A program made the translations under genes and the position numbers. 64,000 bases of DNA from Ramlibacter sp. (GTDB lineage Bacteria > Pseudomonadota > Gammaproteobacteria > Burkholderiales > Burkholderiaceae_C), in assembly GCA_016713005.1 (NCBI GenBank), contig JADJPY010000003.1:124001-188000 (forward strand), in the 5' to 3' direction. Shown here in pieces: positions 1-7,182 of this stretch. Every line of letters begins with the position of its first letter. Positions within the stretch are counted from its first letter, which is position 1. Under the pieces are notes generated by a model. The model was not told where the DNA came from, did no database searches, and worked only from the letters and a program-made list of their open reading frames with translations.

Positions 1-939
1 ATCCAGTCCATCATGGCGCGCAAGGATGACCGCCTGCTGGTGGTCATCGGCCCCTGCTCGATCCATGATCCGGGCGCGGCGCTGGAGTACGCGCGACGCC
101 TCAAGACGTTGCGCGAGAAGTACGCGGGCACGCTCGAGGTCGTGATGCGCGTGTACTTCGAGAAGCCTCGCACCACGGTGGGATGGAAAGGTCTGATCAA
201 CGACCCCTACCTGGACGAGAGTTTCCGGATCGATGAGGGCCTGCGCATCGCGCGCCAGCTGCTGATCGAGATCAACCGCCTGGGCCTCCCGGCGGGCAGC
301 GAGTTCCTGGACGTGATCTCGCCTCAGTACATCGGCGACCTCATCAGCTGGGGCGCCATCGGCGCGCGCACCACCGAGAGCCAGGTCCATCGCGAGCTGG
401 CCAGCGGCCTGAGTGCGCCCATCGGCTTCAAGAACGGTACGGACGGCAACATCCGCATCGCCACCGATGCCATCCAGGCCGCAGCCCGTGGCCACCATTT
501 CCTGTCGGTGCACAAGAATGGGCAGGTGGCCATCGTGCAGACCAACGGAAACCGCGACTGCCATGTCATTCTGCGCGGTGGCAAGACCCCCAACTACGAC
601 GCCGCCAGCGTGGACTCCGCCTGCCGCGAGCTGGAGGCCGCCAAGCTGCCCGCCACGCTGATGGTGGATTGCAGCCACGCCAACAGCAGCAAGCAGCACG
701 AACGCCAGATCGAGGTGGCGCGCGACATTGCGGCGCAGATCAGCGGCGGCTCGCACCAGGTGTTCGGGGTCATGGTGGAGAGTCATCTCAAGGCCGGAGC
801 CCAGAAGTTCACGCCGGGCAAGGACAAGGCTGTCGACCTGGAATACGGCAAGAGCATCACCGATGCCTGCATAGGCTGGGACGATTCGGCGCAGGTGCTG
901 GAGATCCTGTCCGACGCGGTCGCCCGCCGTCGCGGCTGA
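1..939 (+). CDS. aroG: 3-deoxy-7-phosphoheptulonate (DAHP) synthase, class I, 5' end outside window
   Basis: The protein closely resembles the AroG/AroF/AroH family, which condenses phosphoenolpyruvate and erythrose 4-phosphate in the first step of the shikimate pathway. Visible family motifs are VVIGPCSIHD near the start, RVYFEKPRTTVGWKGL, GARTTESQVHRE, SHANSSKQ and KSITDACIGW near the end. The reading frame is open through base 1, and an E. coli-type enzyme has about 40 more N-terminal residues. The ATG at 13 is therefore probably an internal methionine and the true start lies upstream of the window. Which aromatic amino acid feeds back on the enzyme cannot be told, because the N-terminal regulatory region is missing. 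The family assignment is very secure; the exact paralogue name is less so. Confidence 0.95.
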   Translation: MQSIMARKDDRLLVVIGPCSIHDPGAALEYARRLKTLREKYAGTLEVVMRVYFEKPRTTVGWKGLINDPYLDESFRIDEGLRIARQLLIEINRLGLPAGSEFLDVISPQYIGDLISWGAIGARTTESQVHRELASGLSAPIGFKNGTDGNIRIATDAIQAAARGHHFLSVHKNGQVAIVQTNGNRDCHVILRGGKTPNYDAASVDSACRELEAAKLPATLMVDCSHANSSKQHERQIEVARDIAAQISGGSHQVFGVMVESHLKAGAQKFTPGKDKAVDLEYGKSITDACIGWDDSAQVLEILSDAVARRRG

Positions 940-980
940 GCCTGTCCTTTACAGGCCAGCTTCGTCGGCCTGGACGGATT

Positions 981-997
981 TGTTACGACGCGTAACA
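981..997. promoter_or_regulatory. Perfect inverted repeat, possible operator or weak hairpin
   Basis: TGTTACG and CGTAACA face each other across three bases. The repeat lies about 40 bases after the aroG stop codon and 26 bases before the -35 element of the next gene. It could be an operator for the downstream promoter, or part of a weak aroG terminator, although there is no T-run. No regulator can be named. Confidence 0.35.
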
Positions 998-1022
998 CCC
1001 TTCGGACCAAGCCCTGTGACGC

Positions 1023-1051
1023 TTGGTTCCGCAGGGGGTGCACGCTATAGT
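1023..1051 (+). promoter_or_regulatory. Predicted sigma-70 promoter
   Basis: A TTGGTT -35 hexamer (1023-1028) is separated by 17 bases from a TATAGT -10 hexamer (1046-1051). It sits about 65 bases before the ATG at 1116. Spacing is ideal, and both hexamers are close to consensus. Confidence 0.5.
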
Positions 1052-1115
1052 CCGTCACCACCCCGGGGCAGCGGCTTGTGCGCGTGCAGTTGCCGGGGAA
1101 ACCACCCACCACGCC

Positions 1116-2126
1116 ATGTCGATTGAACAACCCACCTTGCGGCTCGGCATGATCGGCTTTCCGGTCAAGCTCAGGGAGCAGCTGGAGCCGTGGCTGACCC
1201 CTTCGGGGGCGGGGTGGCCACATTGGAAATGCGTGGACTCAGTGATCGCCGATGCCTGGTGGGTCCACGGTGGCAGCCTTGTGGCAGTTGAAGAAGGCGC
1301 CTTGTTGCTGCATGCGCATGACGATGAAAACTCCCGGTTGCGCCTGGACATGAAGGCAGCGAATCGACCAATCGCGTTTTCAACCCCGCTGGCCGTGACC
1401 GATTTTGAGGCGCGGCACACCTTCAACCCCATGCTGGAGGGCGGTGCGCGTGGCGTGCTGCAGCAGTTCGAGGCCTGGCTGCGTCCGCTTCGCGCGCAAT
1501 TTGCCCTTGGGGCCCACATGATGCAGCGTGAGGCCGAATTGCGCCCTGGCGTGTACCACCTCAGTTGCAAGGGGCGCCTGCTGGCGGTCATTGACCTCGA
1601 GCAATGGCGAGTCGGCTTGTCCGCCACTGCGCGACCCGTTGATTTCGACGAGGCGACCTGGGAAAAGCGGCCGCTCGCAGCGGGGGCCATGCCGCCGCGC
1701 TTTGTGCAGACCACGGTGGCCCAGTTGATGTGGGCTTATTCCCAGCGCACCGAGCGCGATGTGCTGCCCTCACGCTATCGCACCGGGCCGGTGTACCTGC
1801 GCCGTCCGCCGCGCGTGCCCCGCGCGTGGCTGAACGAAAGTCACGAACTCCTGTTGCGTGAACTCGCGCTGGCACCGGGGACGTTTGACACCCTGGCGCA
1901 ACGCACCGGGCTGGCAACACCTGAACTCTCACGCGTGATGGCCGGGCTTTACTTTGCCGGCGCAATAACTTCCTCAATGAAAAAGGCGCAGGCCCAGGGG
2001 TACGGAGGAGCACGTCCATCCGGTACCGGTCGGCCGAACATCCAGTTGCCTGTTCGTACCGGCGAGGCGGTTGCCGCCGGGTTCTCTGCGCAACAATTCA
2101 CCGAATCCGGCTTCCAGGTCGCCTGA
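1116..2126 (+). CDS. Conserved hypothetical protein, possible C-terminal winged helix
   Basis: A 336-residue protein that I do not recognise. The ATG at 1116 (MSIEQPTLRLGM) is preferred over an in-frame start at 1023, because the upstream residues look like untranslated leader and overlap the predicted promoter. The middle is rich in Trp and Arg. Around residues 240-285 there is a helix-turn-helix-like stretch (LLLRELALAPGTFDTLAQRTG, then a helix beginning ELSRVMAGL) that resembles the winged-helix fold found at the end of DprA-like proteins. The last 50 residues are low-complexity and Gly/Pro-rich. No signal peptide or membrane segment is visible. It stands alone between aroG and the convergent mpl gene. 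DNA or protein binding is only a guess. Confidence 0.7.
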   Translation: MSIEQPTLRLGMIGFPVKLREQLEPWLTPSGAGWPHWKCVDSVIADAWWVHGGSLVAVEEGALLLHAHDDENSRLRLDMKAANRPIAFSTPLAVTDFEARHTFNPMLEGGARGVLQQFEAWLRPLRAQFALGAHMMQREAELRPGVYHLSCKGRLLAVIDLEQWRVGLSATARPVDFDEATWEKRPLAAGAMPPRFVQTTVAQLMWAYSQRTERDVLPSRYRTGPVYLRRPPRVPRAWLNESHELLLRELALAPGTFDTLAQRTGLATPELSRVMAGLYFAGAITSSMKKAQAQGYGGARPSGTGRPNIQLPVRTGEAVAAGFSAQQFTESGFQVA

Positions 2127-2160
2127 GGCTGGGCCGACGGATCAGGACCCGGCGCGCACA

Positions 2161-3618
2161 TTAGGCCAGCGCGGCCAACAGGCGCTCGTGGATGCCACCG
2201 AACGAGCCATTGCTCATGCACAGGACATGGTCACCCGGCCTGGCCTGACTGGTGACCTGCGCGATCACGCCATCCACCGTGTCCGATACCTGCACGCGAT
2301 CGCCCATGGGCATGAGGACCTCCACCGCGTCCCAGCCCAAGCCACCGCTGTGGCAGAACGCCAGGTCGGACTGTTCCAGACTCCAGGGCAGCTGCGCCTT
2401 CATGGCGCCCAGTTTCATGGTGTTGCTGCGGGGCTCGAACACGGCCAGGATGCGTGCGCCACCAACCTTGCGTCGCAGCCCGTCCACGGTGGTGCGGATC
2501 GCGGTCGGATGGTGGGCGAAGTCGTCGTACACGGTGATGCCACGTACTTCCCCGCGGACTTCCATGCGGCGCCGCACATTGCGAAAGCTCCCCAGCGCCT
2601 GCGCCGCCTGCGCGGGCGACACGCCCACGTGCTGTGCGGCGGCGATGGCAGCCAGCGCATTGAGCTGGTTGTGCACGCCATTGAGCGCCCACTCCACCCG
2701 GGCGACCGGCGTGCCCCGTTCCAGCACGTCAAATGCATCGGGCTCGCCCTGGGCGGTGAAGTCGCTCACGGCCGATCCAAAGCTGCGCACCTCGCTCCAG
2801 CAGCCTTCATGCAGCACGCGCGCCAGGCTTTCTTCCAGGCCATTGACGACCACGCGCCCGCCGGCCGGCACGGTGCGGACCAGGTGGTGGAACTGCCGCT
2901 CGATGGCGGCCAGGTCGTCAAAGATGTCGGCGTGGTCGAACTCGAGGTTGTTGAGCACGGCGGTTCGCGGGCGGTAGTGCACGAACTTGCTGCGTTTGTC
3001 GAAGAACGCCGTGTCGTACTCGTCCGCTTCAATCACGAACGGTGCCCCCACGCTTGTCACTGCGTGTACTGCGCTGCCCCCCAAGGGGGCCTTCGCGCCT
3101 TGGGGCGGCCCGGCGGCGCTCAAGACGTCGTTGCTGGTGCAGTTGCCCAATCTTGCCGAGACTCCGAAGTTCATCGGCACGCCGCCCACCAGGAAACCTG
3201 GCTGCAACCCGGCCTGCTCCAACACCCAGGCCAGCATGGACGTGGTGGTGGTCTTGCCATGGGTACCGGCGACGGCCAGCACGTGGCGGCCCTGCAGCAC
3301 GTGCTCGGCCAGCCATTGCGGGCCGCTGGTGTAGGGCGCGCCAGCGTCCAGGATCGCCTCCATCAGCGGGTACTTCGGCGAGCCGTCCGCCAGCCGCGCG
3401 CGGGACACGACATTGCCGACCACCCACATGTCGGGCCCGAGGTCCATCTGGCCGGCGTCAAAGCCCTCGATCAGTTCGATGCCCAATGCGCGCAGCTGGT
3501 CACTCATGGGCGGGTAGACGCCAGCGTCGCAGCCGGTGACACGGTGACCCGCCTCGCGAGCCAGCGCGGCAAGCCCCCCCATGAAGGTGCCGCAAATGCC
3601 AAGAATGTGGATGTGCAT
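2161..3618 (-). CDS. mpl: UDP-MurNAc:L-Ala-gamma-D-Glu-meso-DAP ligase, with an internal insertion
   Basis: Mpl is a cytoplasmic Mur-family ligase that reattaches the recycled murein tripeptide to UDP-N-acetylmuramate. Family features are the N-terminal MHIHILGICGTFMGGLA, the ATP loop AVAGTHGKTTTTSML, FVIEADEYDTAFFDKRSKFV, LNNLEFDHADIF, and VYDDFAHHPTAI in the C-terminal domain. At 485 residues it is about 30 longer than the usual enzyme. The excess is a stretch (bases about 3043-3147) between GVSARLG and FVIEADEYD, rich in Gly, Ala and Pro and encoded by a palindromic repeat-like element (see separate entry). The frame is kept, so the gene may still be functional. It works in the same recycling pathway as ampD at 16.5 kb. 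Confidence 0.93.
   Translation of the reverse strand: MHIHILGICGTFMGGLAALAREAGHRVTGCDAGVYPPMSDQLRALGIELIEGFDAGQMDLGPDMWVVGNVVSRARLADGSPKYPLMEAILDAGAPYTSGPQWLAEHVLQGRHVLAVAGTHGKTTTTSMLAWVLEQAGLQPGFLVGGVPMNFGVSARLGNCTSNDVLSAAGPPQGAKAPLGGSAVHAVTSVGAPFVIEADEYDTAFFDKRSKFVHYRPRTAVLNNLEFDHADIFDDLAAIERQFHHLVRTVPAGGRVVVNGLEESLARVLHEGCWSEVRSFGSAVSDFTAQGEPDAFDVLERGTPVARVEWALNGVHNQLNALAAIAAAQHVGVSPAQAAQALGSFRNVRRRMEVRGEVRGITVYDDFAHHPTAIRTTVDGLRRKVGGARILAVFEPRSNTMKLGAMKAQLPWSLEQSDLAFCHSGGLGWDAVEVLMPMGDRVQVSDTVDGVIAQVTSQARPGDHVLCMSNGSFGGIHERLLAALA
3043..3147. repeat. Palindromic GC-rich element inserted in frame in mpl
   Basis: This roughly 105-base stretch interrupts a conserved part of Mpl. Its core is an inverted repeat, CCCCAAGG (3079-3086) and CCTTGGGG (3098-3105), with an 11-base loop, followed by a run of GC-rich sequence. 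The element has an open frame, adding about 35 residues. I recall similar CCCCCCAAGGGGG-containing intergenic repeats from Comamonadaceae genomes, but cannot verify this here. No second copy is visible in the window. Confidence 0.6.
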
Positions 3619-3631
3619 GCCCGGATTCTAG

Positions 3632-3696
3632 TTTTACAGGCGTTTCGTGCCTCCAGCCCGCATGGGATGGACCTGACCCGCTACAAAAACAATAGC
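3632..3696 (-). repeat. Dispersed repeat copy A (hairpin-box element)
   Basis: Read on the minus strand, this copy has the 17-nt hairpin (3696-3680, GCTATTGTTTTTGTAGC), a 20-nt spacer, the 11-nt box GGGCTGGAGGC (3659-3649) and a tail ending TAAAA. It fills the gap between the acyl-CoA synthetase stop codon (18 bases away) and the mpl start (14 bases away), so any mpl promoter must lie in or beside it. It has the same geometry as copies B-E. Confidence 0.75.
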
Positions 3697-3713
3697 AAAA
3701 CGGGGCTCGCGAC

Positions 3714-5345
3714 CTAGACCGGAAAGCGCTCGCGCAGCTTCATCTTCCAGAATTTTCCGGTCGAAGTGCGGGGCACGGCCTCGATGAATTCATACCGCTC
3801 GGGCAGCTGCCACCTGGCGAAGCTGCGTTGCAACAGCAGGGCGTTCAGCTCGGCCGGCTGTACCGCCTGCCCGGGCTTGAGCACGACGCAGGCCAGCGGG
3901 CGCTCGCTCCACTTCTCGTCGGGAATGGCGATGACGGCCGCCTCGGCCACCGCCGGGTGGGACATCAGCGCGTTTTCCAGGTCGACCGAGCTGATCCACT
4001 CGCCGCCGGACTTGATCAGGTCTTTGGTGCGGTCGCTGATTTTGACAAACCCGAGTGCGTCCACCGAGGCCACGTCGCCGGTGCGCAACCAGCCGTCAGG
4101 GGCGAACTTCTCCGCCTCCACCGGTACCTCGTGGTAGCTGCCGGTAATGAAGGGCCCGCGCACCTGGATTTCGCCCACGCTCTTGCCGTCCCAGGGCTGG
4201 TCGCCGGCTTCCTCGCCGCGCACGCGCAGGTCAACCAGCGGTACCGGAACACCGGCCATGGCGGCCCGGCGGTAGCGCTCGTCCTGGCTGGCATTGCGCA
4301 GTTCGGCTCGCGGATAGGAGATGGTGCAGACCGGCGAGGTCTCGGTCATGCCCCAGCCTTGCAGGATCCAGATGCCGTGCCTGTCGAAGGCCCGGATCAG
4401 GGATTCCGGCACCGCCGCCCCGCCGACGAGCGACTTCATGCCGCGCGGCAGGGTCCATCGCCCCTTGTTGGGCGAGCTCTCGGCCTGGGCGGCGTCGTAG
4501 GTCTGGATCAGGCTCATCCAGATCGTGGGCACGCCCAGGGCAAGCGTCGGGGGCTCCTGTTGCATCAGGTCCAGCAGGTCATCGGGATGCAGGTGCGGAC
4601 CGGGGAAAACCAGTTTGACGCCCATCATCACCGCGCCATACGGCATGCCCCAGCTGTTGGCATGGAACATGGGCGTGACCGGCATCACCACGTCGGTGCC
4701 GCGCAGGCCCCAGAAGTCCCCCAGGCTGGCCACCAGCGTGTGCAGGATGGTGGAGCGGTGGGAATACACCACCCCCTTGGGCCGGCCGGTGGTGCCCGAG
4801 GTGTAGCACATGGCCACCGGGTCGTTCTCGTCGTGCGAGGCGTACACCAGGCCGTCGGGGTCGGCCTGGGCCAGCAGGGCCTCGTAGTCGCTGAATTCCC
4901 CAGGTACCGGCGCGCCGGAGAACGGGAACACAAGCACTTTCTCGAACCGGTGCAGGTGGGCAAACTGCCGGTACAGCGGCAGCAGCACGTCATCGATCAC
5001 TAGAAAGCGGTCGTCGGCATCGCCGGCGATCCAGCCGATCTCGTCGGGCGACAGGCGCAGGTTCAGTGTGTGCATCACCCCGCCCGCAGCCGGAATGCCG
5101 AAGTAACACTCCAGATGGGCATGGTGGTTCCAGCACAGCGTGGCCACCCGGTCACCCTTCTTGAGGCCGAGCTGCTTCAGGGCTGAAGCCAGTGAGCGGG
5201 TGCGGCGGTAGTACTCGCCAAAGCTGTGTCGGCGCAGTGATTTGTCCGGCAGGCGGGAGACGATCTCGTTGCCGGCAAACAGCTGGCCGGCGCGGTCCAG
5301 CAGATGGTTGAGCGACAGCGGCACGTCCATCATGGTGCTTTTCAC
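3714..5345 (-). CDS. Medium/long-chain acyl-CoA synthetase (AMP-forming)
   Basis: A 543-residue member of the adenylate-forming ANL superfamily, most like AlkK-type fatty acyl-CoA synthetases. It would activate a carboxylic acid through an acyl-AMP to acyl-CoA in the cytoplasm. The P-loop-like motif CYTSGTTGRPKGVVYSHRS, the motif GWGMTETSPV, the motif DGWLRTGDVA, and the C-terminal catalytic lysine region STGKFWKMKLRE are all present. The start is a GTG at 5345 with AGGAG a few bases upstream; two ATG codons follow four codons later. The gene stands alone, divergent from the 5415 gene, so the substrate cannot be inferred from context. The chain-length preference is uncertain. Confidence 0.9.
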   Translation of the reverse strand: MKSTMMDVPLSLNHLLDRAGQLFAGNEIVSRLPDKSLRRHSFGEYYRRTRSLASALKQLGLKKGDRVATLCWNHHAHLECYFGIPAAGGVMHTLNLRLSPDEIGWIAGDADDRFLVIDDVLLPLYRQFAHLHRFEKVLVFPFSGAPVPGEFSDYEALLAQADPDGLVYASHDENDPVAMCYTSGTTGRPKGVVYSHRSTILHTLVASLGDFWGLRGTDVVMPVTPMFHANSWGMPYGAVMMGVKLVFPGPHLHPDDLLDLMQQEPPTLALGVPTIWMSLIQTYDAAQAESSPNKGRWTLPRGMKSLVGGAAVPESLIRAFDRHGIWILQGWGMTETSPVCTISYPRAELRNASQDERYRRAAMAGVPVPLVDLRVRGEEAGDQPWDGKSVGEIQVRGPFITGSYHEVPVEAEKFAPDGWLRTGDVASVDALGFVKISDRTKDLIKSGGEWISSVDLENALMSHPAVAEAAVIAIPDEKWSERPLACVVLKPGQAVQPAELNALLLQRSFARWQLPERYEFIEAVPRTSTGKFWKMKLRERFPV

Positions 5346-5414
5346 GACTCGTCTCCTGTGTTGTGCAAGGACTGTACGGGCGACTCACGGGGCCGGCAAT
5401 GCAGAATCACCCCC

Positions 5415-6008
5415 ATGGACAGCAGCAGAACGGAAATTGCCGCCACCGCCGCCCGTATGGTGGTGGAAGAAGGCCTGGAGTACGGGCCTGCCAAGCGCCG
5501 GGCCGTGAAGCAGCTGGGCCTGAGCACCAGGACGGCGTTGCCCGACAACGCCGAGGTCGAGGATGCCGTGCGGGAGTACATCGAGCTGTTTTGCGCCGAC
5601 ACCCAGCCGGCCGAACTCCAGGCGCTGCGCCGGCTGGCACTGGTCTGGATGGAGCGCATGGCCGGGTTCCGGCCCCACCTGGCAGGAGCGGTGTGGCACG
5701 GCACCGCCACCCGCCTGTCGGACATCCATATCCAGCTGTTTTGCGATGACCCCAAATCGGCCGAAATTGCGTTGATTGACCACAATGTGGCCTACGAGCC
5801 GCGAACCGTCACCGGTTTTCAGGGGGAGTCGGTGGAGGCGCTGAGCTTGTCGGTCCCCAGCCGCGAGCTCCGGGCGTCAATCGGAATTCATCTGATGGTT
5901 TACGACCATGACGACCTGCGCGGCGCGCTCAAGGCCGATGCAAAAGGTCGCACGCCGAGGGGGGATCTTTGTGCAGTGCAAAATCTGGTGCGTGAAGACC
6001 CGCCATGA
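5415..6008 (+). CDS. Conserved hypothetical protein, possible nucleotidyltransferase-like fold
   Basis: A 197-residue cytoplasmic protein. The ATG at 5415 (MDSSRTEIAATAARM) is chosen because the upstream in-frame extension overlaps the divergent acyl-CoA synthetase start. Residues 1-60 are helical and contain a conserved-looking EYGPAKRRAVKQLG motif. Around residues 95-115, GAVWHGTATRLSDIHIQLF resembles the G-x-A-T-x-x-SDI-h-h-h-F pattern of minimal nucleotidyltransferases, with one clear acidic residue. This resemblance is weak and activity is not implied. Its stop overlaps the start of the thioredoxin-like gene by four bases (ATGA), so the two are translationally coupled. Confidence 0.75.
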   Translation: MDSSRTEIAATAARMVVEEGLEYGPAKRRAVKQLGLSTRTALPDNAEVEDAVREYIELFCADTQPAELQALRRLALVWMERMAGFRPHLAGAVWHGTATRLSDIHIQLFCDDPKSAEIALIDHNVAYEPRTVTGFQGESVEALSLSVPSRELRASIGIHLMVYDHDDLRGALKADAKGRTPRGDLCAVQNLVREDPP

Positions 6009-6571
6009 CCACCCCATTGGCTGAGCAGACCGCCGCTACCGGGCGTCGCGCAGGCCGGCGCCACCTGTTGGGTGCCGCCGTGGCGGCTGGACTGGCCGGG
6101 GCTGGCGTTGCCTGGTGGCGGCTTCAACCGCACGACGTCGTTCCCGATGCCACCGTGCGTTTCTGGCAGTCCAGTTTCGTGACGCCGGGTGGTGAGCCAT
6201 TGAGCATGGCCGCTTTTCGAGGCAAGCCCCTCCTGGTCAATTTCTGGGCGACCTGGTGCCCGCCTTGCGTGGAGGAACTTCCGCTATTGGATCGCTTTTT
6301 TCAGGAAAATGCGACCAAAGGCTGGCAAGTTGTCGGCTTGGCGATTGATCAGCCCAGCGCAGTCCGTGCCTTTCTCCAGAAAATGCCGGTTCGTTTTCCG
6401 GTAGGATTGGCGGGTCTGGACGGAACGGACCTTGGCAAGTCCCTCGGCAATCTGAGCGGCGCCCTTCCATTCTCCGTCGTGTTCGGCCGCGCTGGCACGA
6501 TCGTCCAAAGGCGACTGGGCAAAGTCACTTCAGCGGATCTGGCGCAATGGCTGCAATGGAGCCGAGACTGA
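6005..6571 (+). CDS. TlpA/ResA-like membrane-anchored thioredoxin
   Basis: A 188-residue thiol-disulfide oxidoreductase of the TlpA family. A twin-arginine-like basic N-terminus (GRRAGRRHLLGAAVAAG) leads into a single hydrophobic segment at about residues 20-35, placing the thioredoxin domain in the periplasm, probably as an anchored protein. The active site is WATWCPPCVEELPLLDRF, which has the CPPC pair. A cis-proline region (GALPFSVVF) follows. Such proteins reduce disulfides in apocytochromes or in other periplasmic proteins. The gene is coupled to the upstream unknown gene by a four-base overlap. The substrate is unknown. Confidence 0.88.
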   Translation: MTTPLAEQTAATGRRAGRRHLLGAAVAAGLAGAGVAWWRLQPHDVVPDATVRFWQSSFVTPGGEPLSMAAFRGKPLLVNFWATWCPPCVEELPLLDRFFQENATKGWQVVGLAIDQPSAVRAFLQKMPVRFPVGLAGLDGTDLGKSLGNLSGALPFSVVFGRAGTIVQRRLGKVTSADLAQWLQWSRD

Positions 6572-6585
6572 TTTCCCGGTTGGCC

Positions 6586-6619
6586 ATCTCCATGAAATAG
6601 ATGGAGATTTCATCTATTT
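6586..6619 (+). promoter_or_regulatory. Two overlapping, mutually exclusive hairpins before accB
   Basis: Hairpin 1 pairs ATCTCCAT (6586-6593) with ATGGAGAT (6601-6608). Hairpin 2 pairs AAATAGATG (6595-6603) with CATCTATTT (6611-6619). Each has a perfect stem and a 7-base loop, and they share bases 6601-6603, so only one can form. An AT-rich stretch (about 6631-6660) follows, which may hold the accB promoter. The structure is either the end of the upstream transcript or a conformational switch in an accB leader; sequence alone does not decide. Confidence 0.5.
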
Positions 6620-6693
6620 GCGAGAGGAAGTCTTCTTTTGATAAATTTTGATGTAAATTCACGCCTCGCAATGACAGCTTCGTTGGAGACGCC

Positions 6694-7161
6694 ATGGACT
6701 TAAGAAAACTCAAAACCCTGATTGATCTGGTTTCCGAATCCAATGTGTCGGAACTGGAGATCACAGAGGCCGAAGGCAAGGTCCGGATTGTCAAGGGCGG
6801 CATCCCGGTGGTACAGACCGCCGCCGCGCAGCCCGTTGCGGTGATTCCTCCAGCCCCGGGAGCAACAGCCATTCCGTCTCCGGCGGCGCCGGCACCGGCT
6901 CCCTCCGCAGCCGCAGAGGCACCGGCCGGTCATGTCGTCAAGTCGCCCATGGTGGGCACGTTCTACCGCTCGGCGAGTCCGGGCGCCAAGGCGTTCATCG
7001 AGGTGGGCAGTCAGGTCAAGGAAGGCGACACGGTCTGCATCATTGAAGCCATGAAGATCCTCAATGAAATCGAGGCGGACAAGTCCGGGACCATCACGCA
7101 AATCCTTTGCGAGAACGGCCAGGCTGTGGAATACGGCCAGCCCCTTTTCATCATCGAGTGA
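6694..7161 (+). CDS. accB: Biotin carboxyl carrier protein of acetyl-CoA carboxylase
   Basis: A 155-residue BCCP. It carries biotin between AccC and the carboxyltransferase in the first committed step of fatty acid synthesis. The N-terminal helix MDLRKLKTLIDLVSESNV is typical. A Pro/Ala linker covers about residues 45-80. The biotinyl domain has the classic EAMKILNEIEADKSG motif, with the biotinylated lysine at about residue 121. A GGAG ribosome binding site precedes the ATG. accC follows after 21 bases, as in most proteobacteria. Two competing hairpins lie upstream (separate entry). Confidence 0.97.
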   Translation: MDLRKLKTLIDLVSESNVSELEITEAEGKVRIVKGGIPVVQTAAAQPVAVIPPAPGATAIPSPAAPAPAPSAAAEAPAGHVVKSPMVGTFYRSASPGAKAFIEVGSQVKEGDTVCIIEAMKILNEIEADKSGTITQILCENGQAVEYGQPLFIIE

Positions 7162-7182
7162 TTCGAACGCAAGTGCCCACTC

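Noticed and set aside
2985..3160. Frameshift or sequencing error in mpl
   Set aside because: The frame is open on both sides and through the insert, and conserved motifs continue in the same frame, so an in-frame insertion explains the data better.
2071..3717. 548-codon plus-strand frame opposite mpl
   Set aside because: Antisense of a secure gene; it also runs through the dispersed repeat without any family resemblance.
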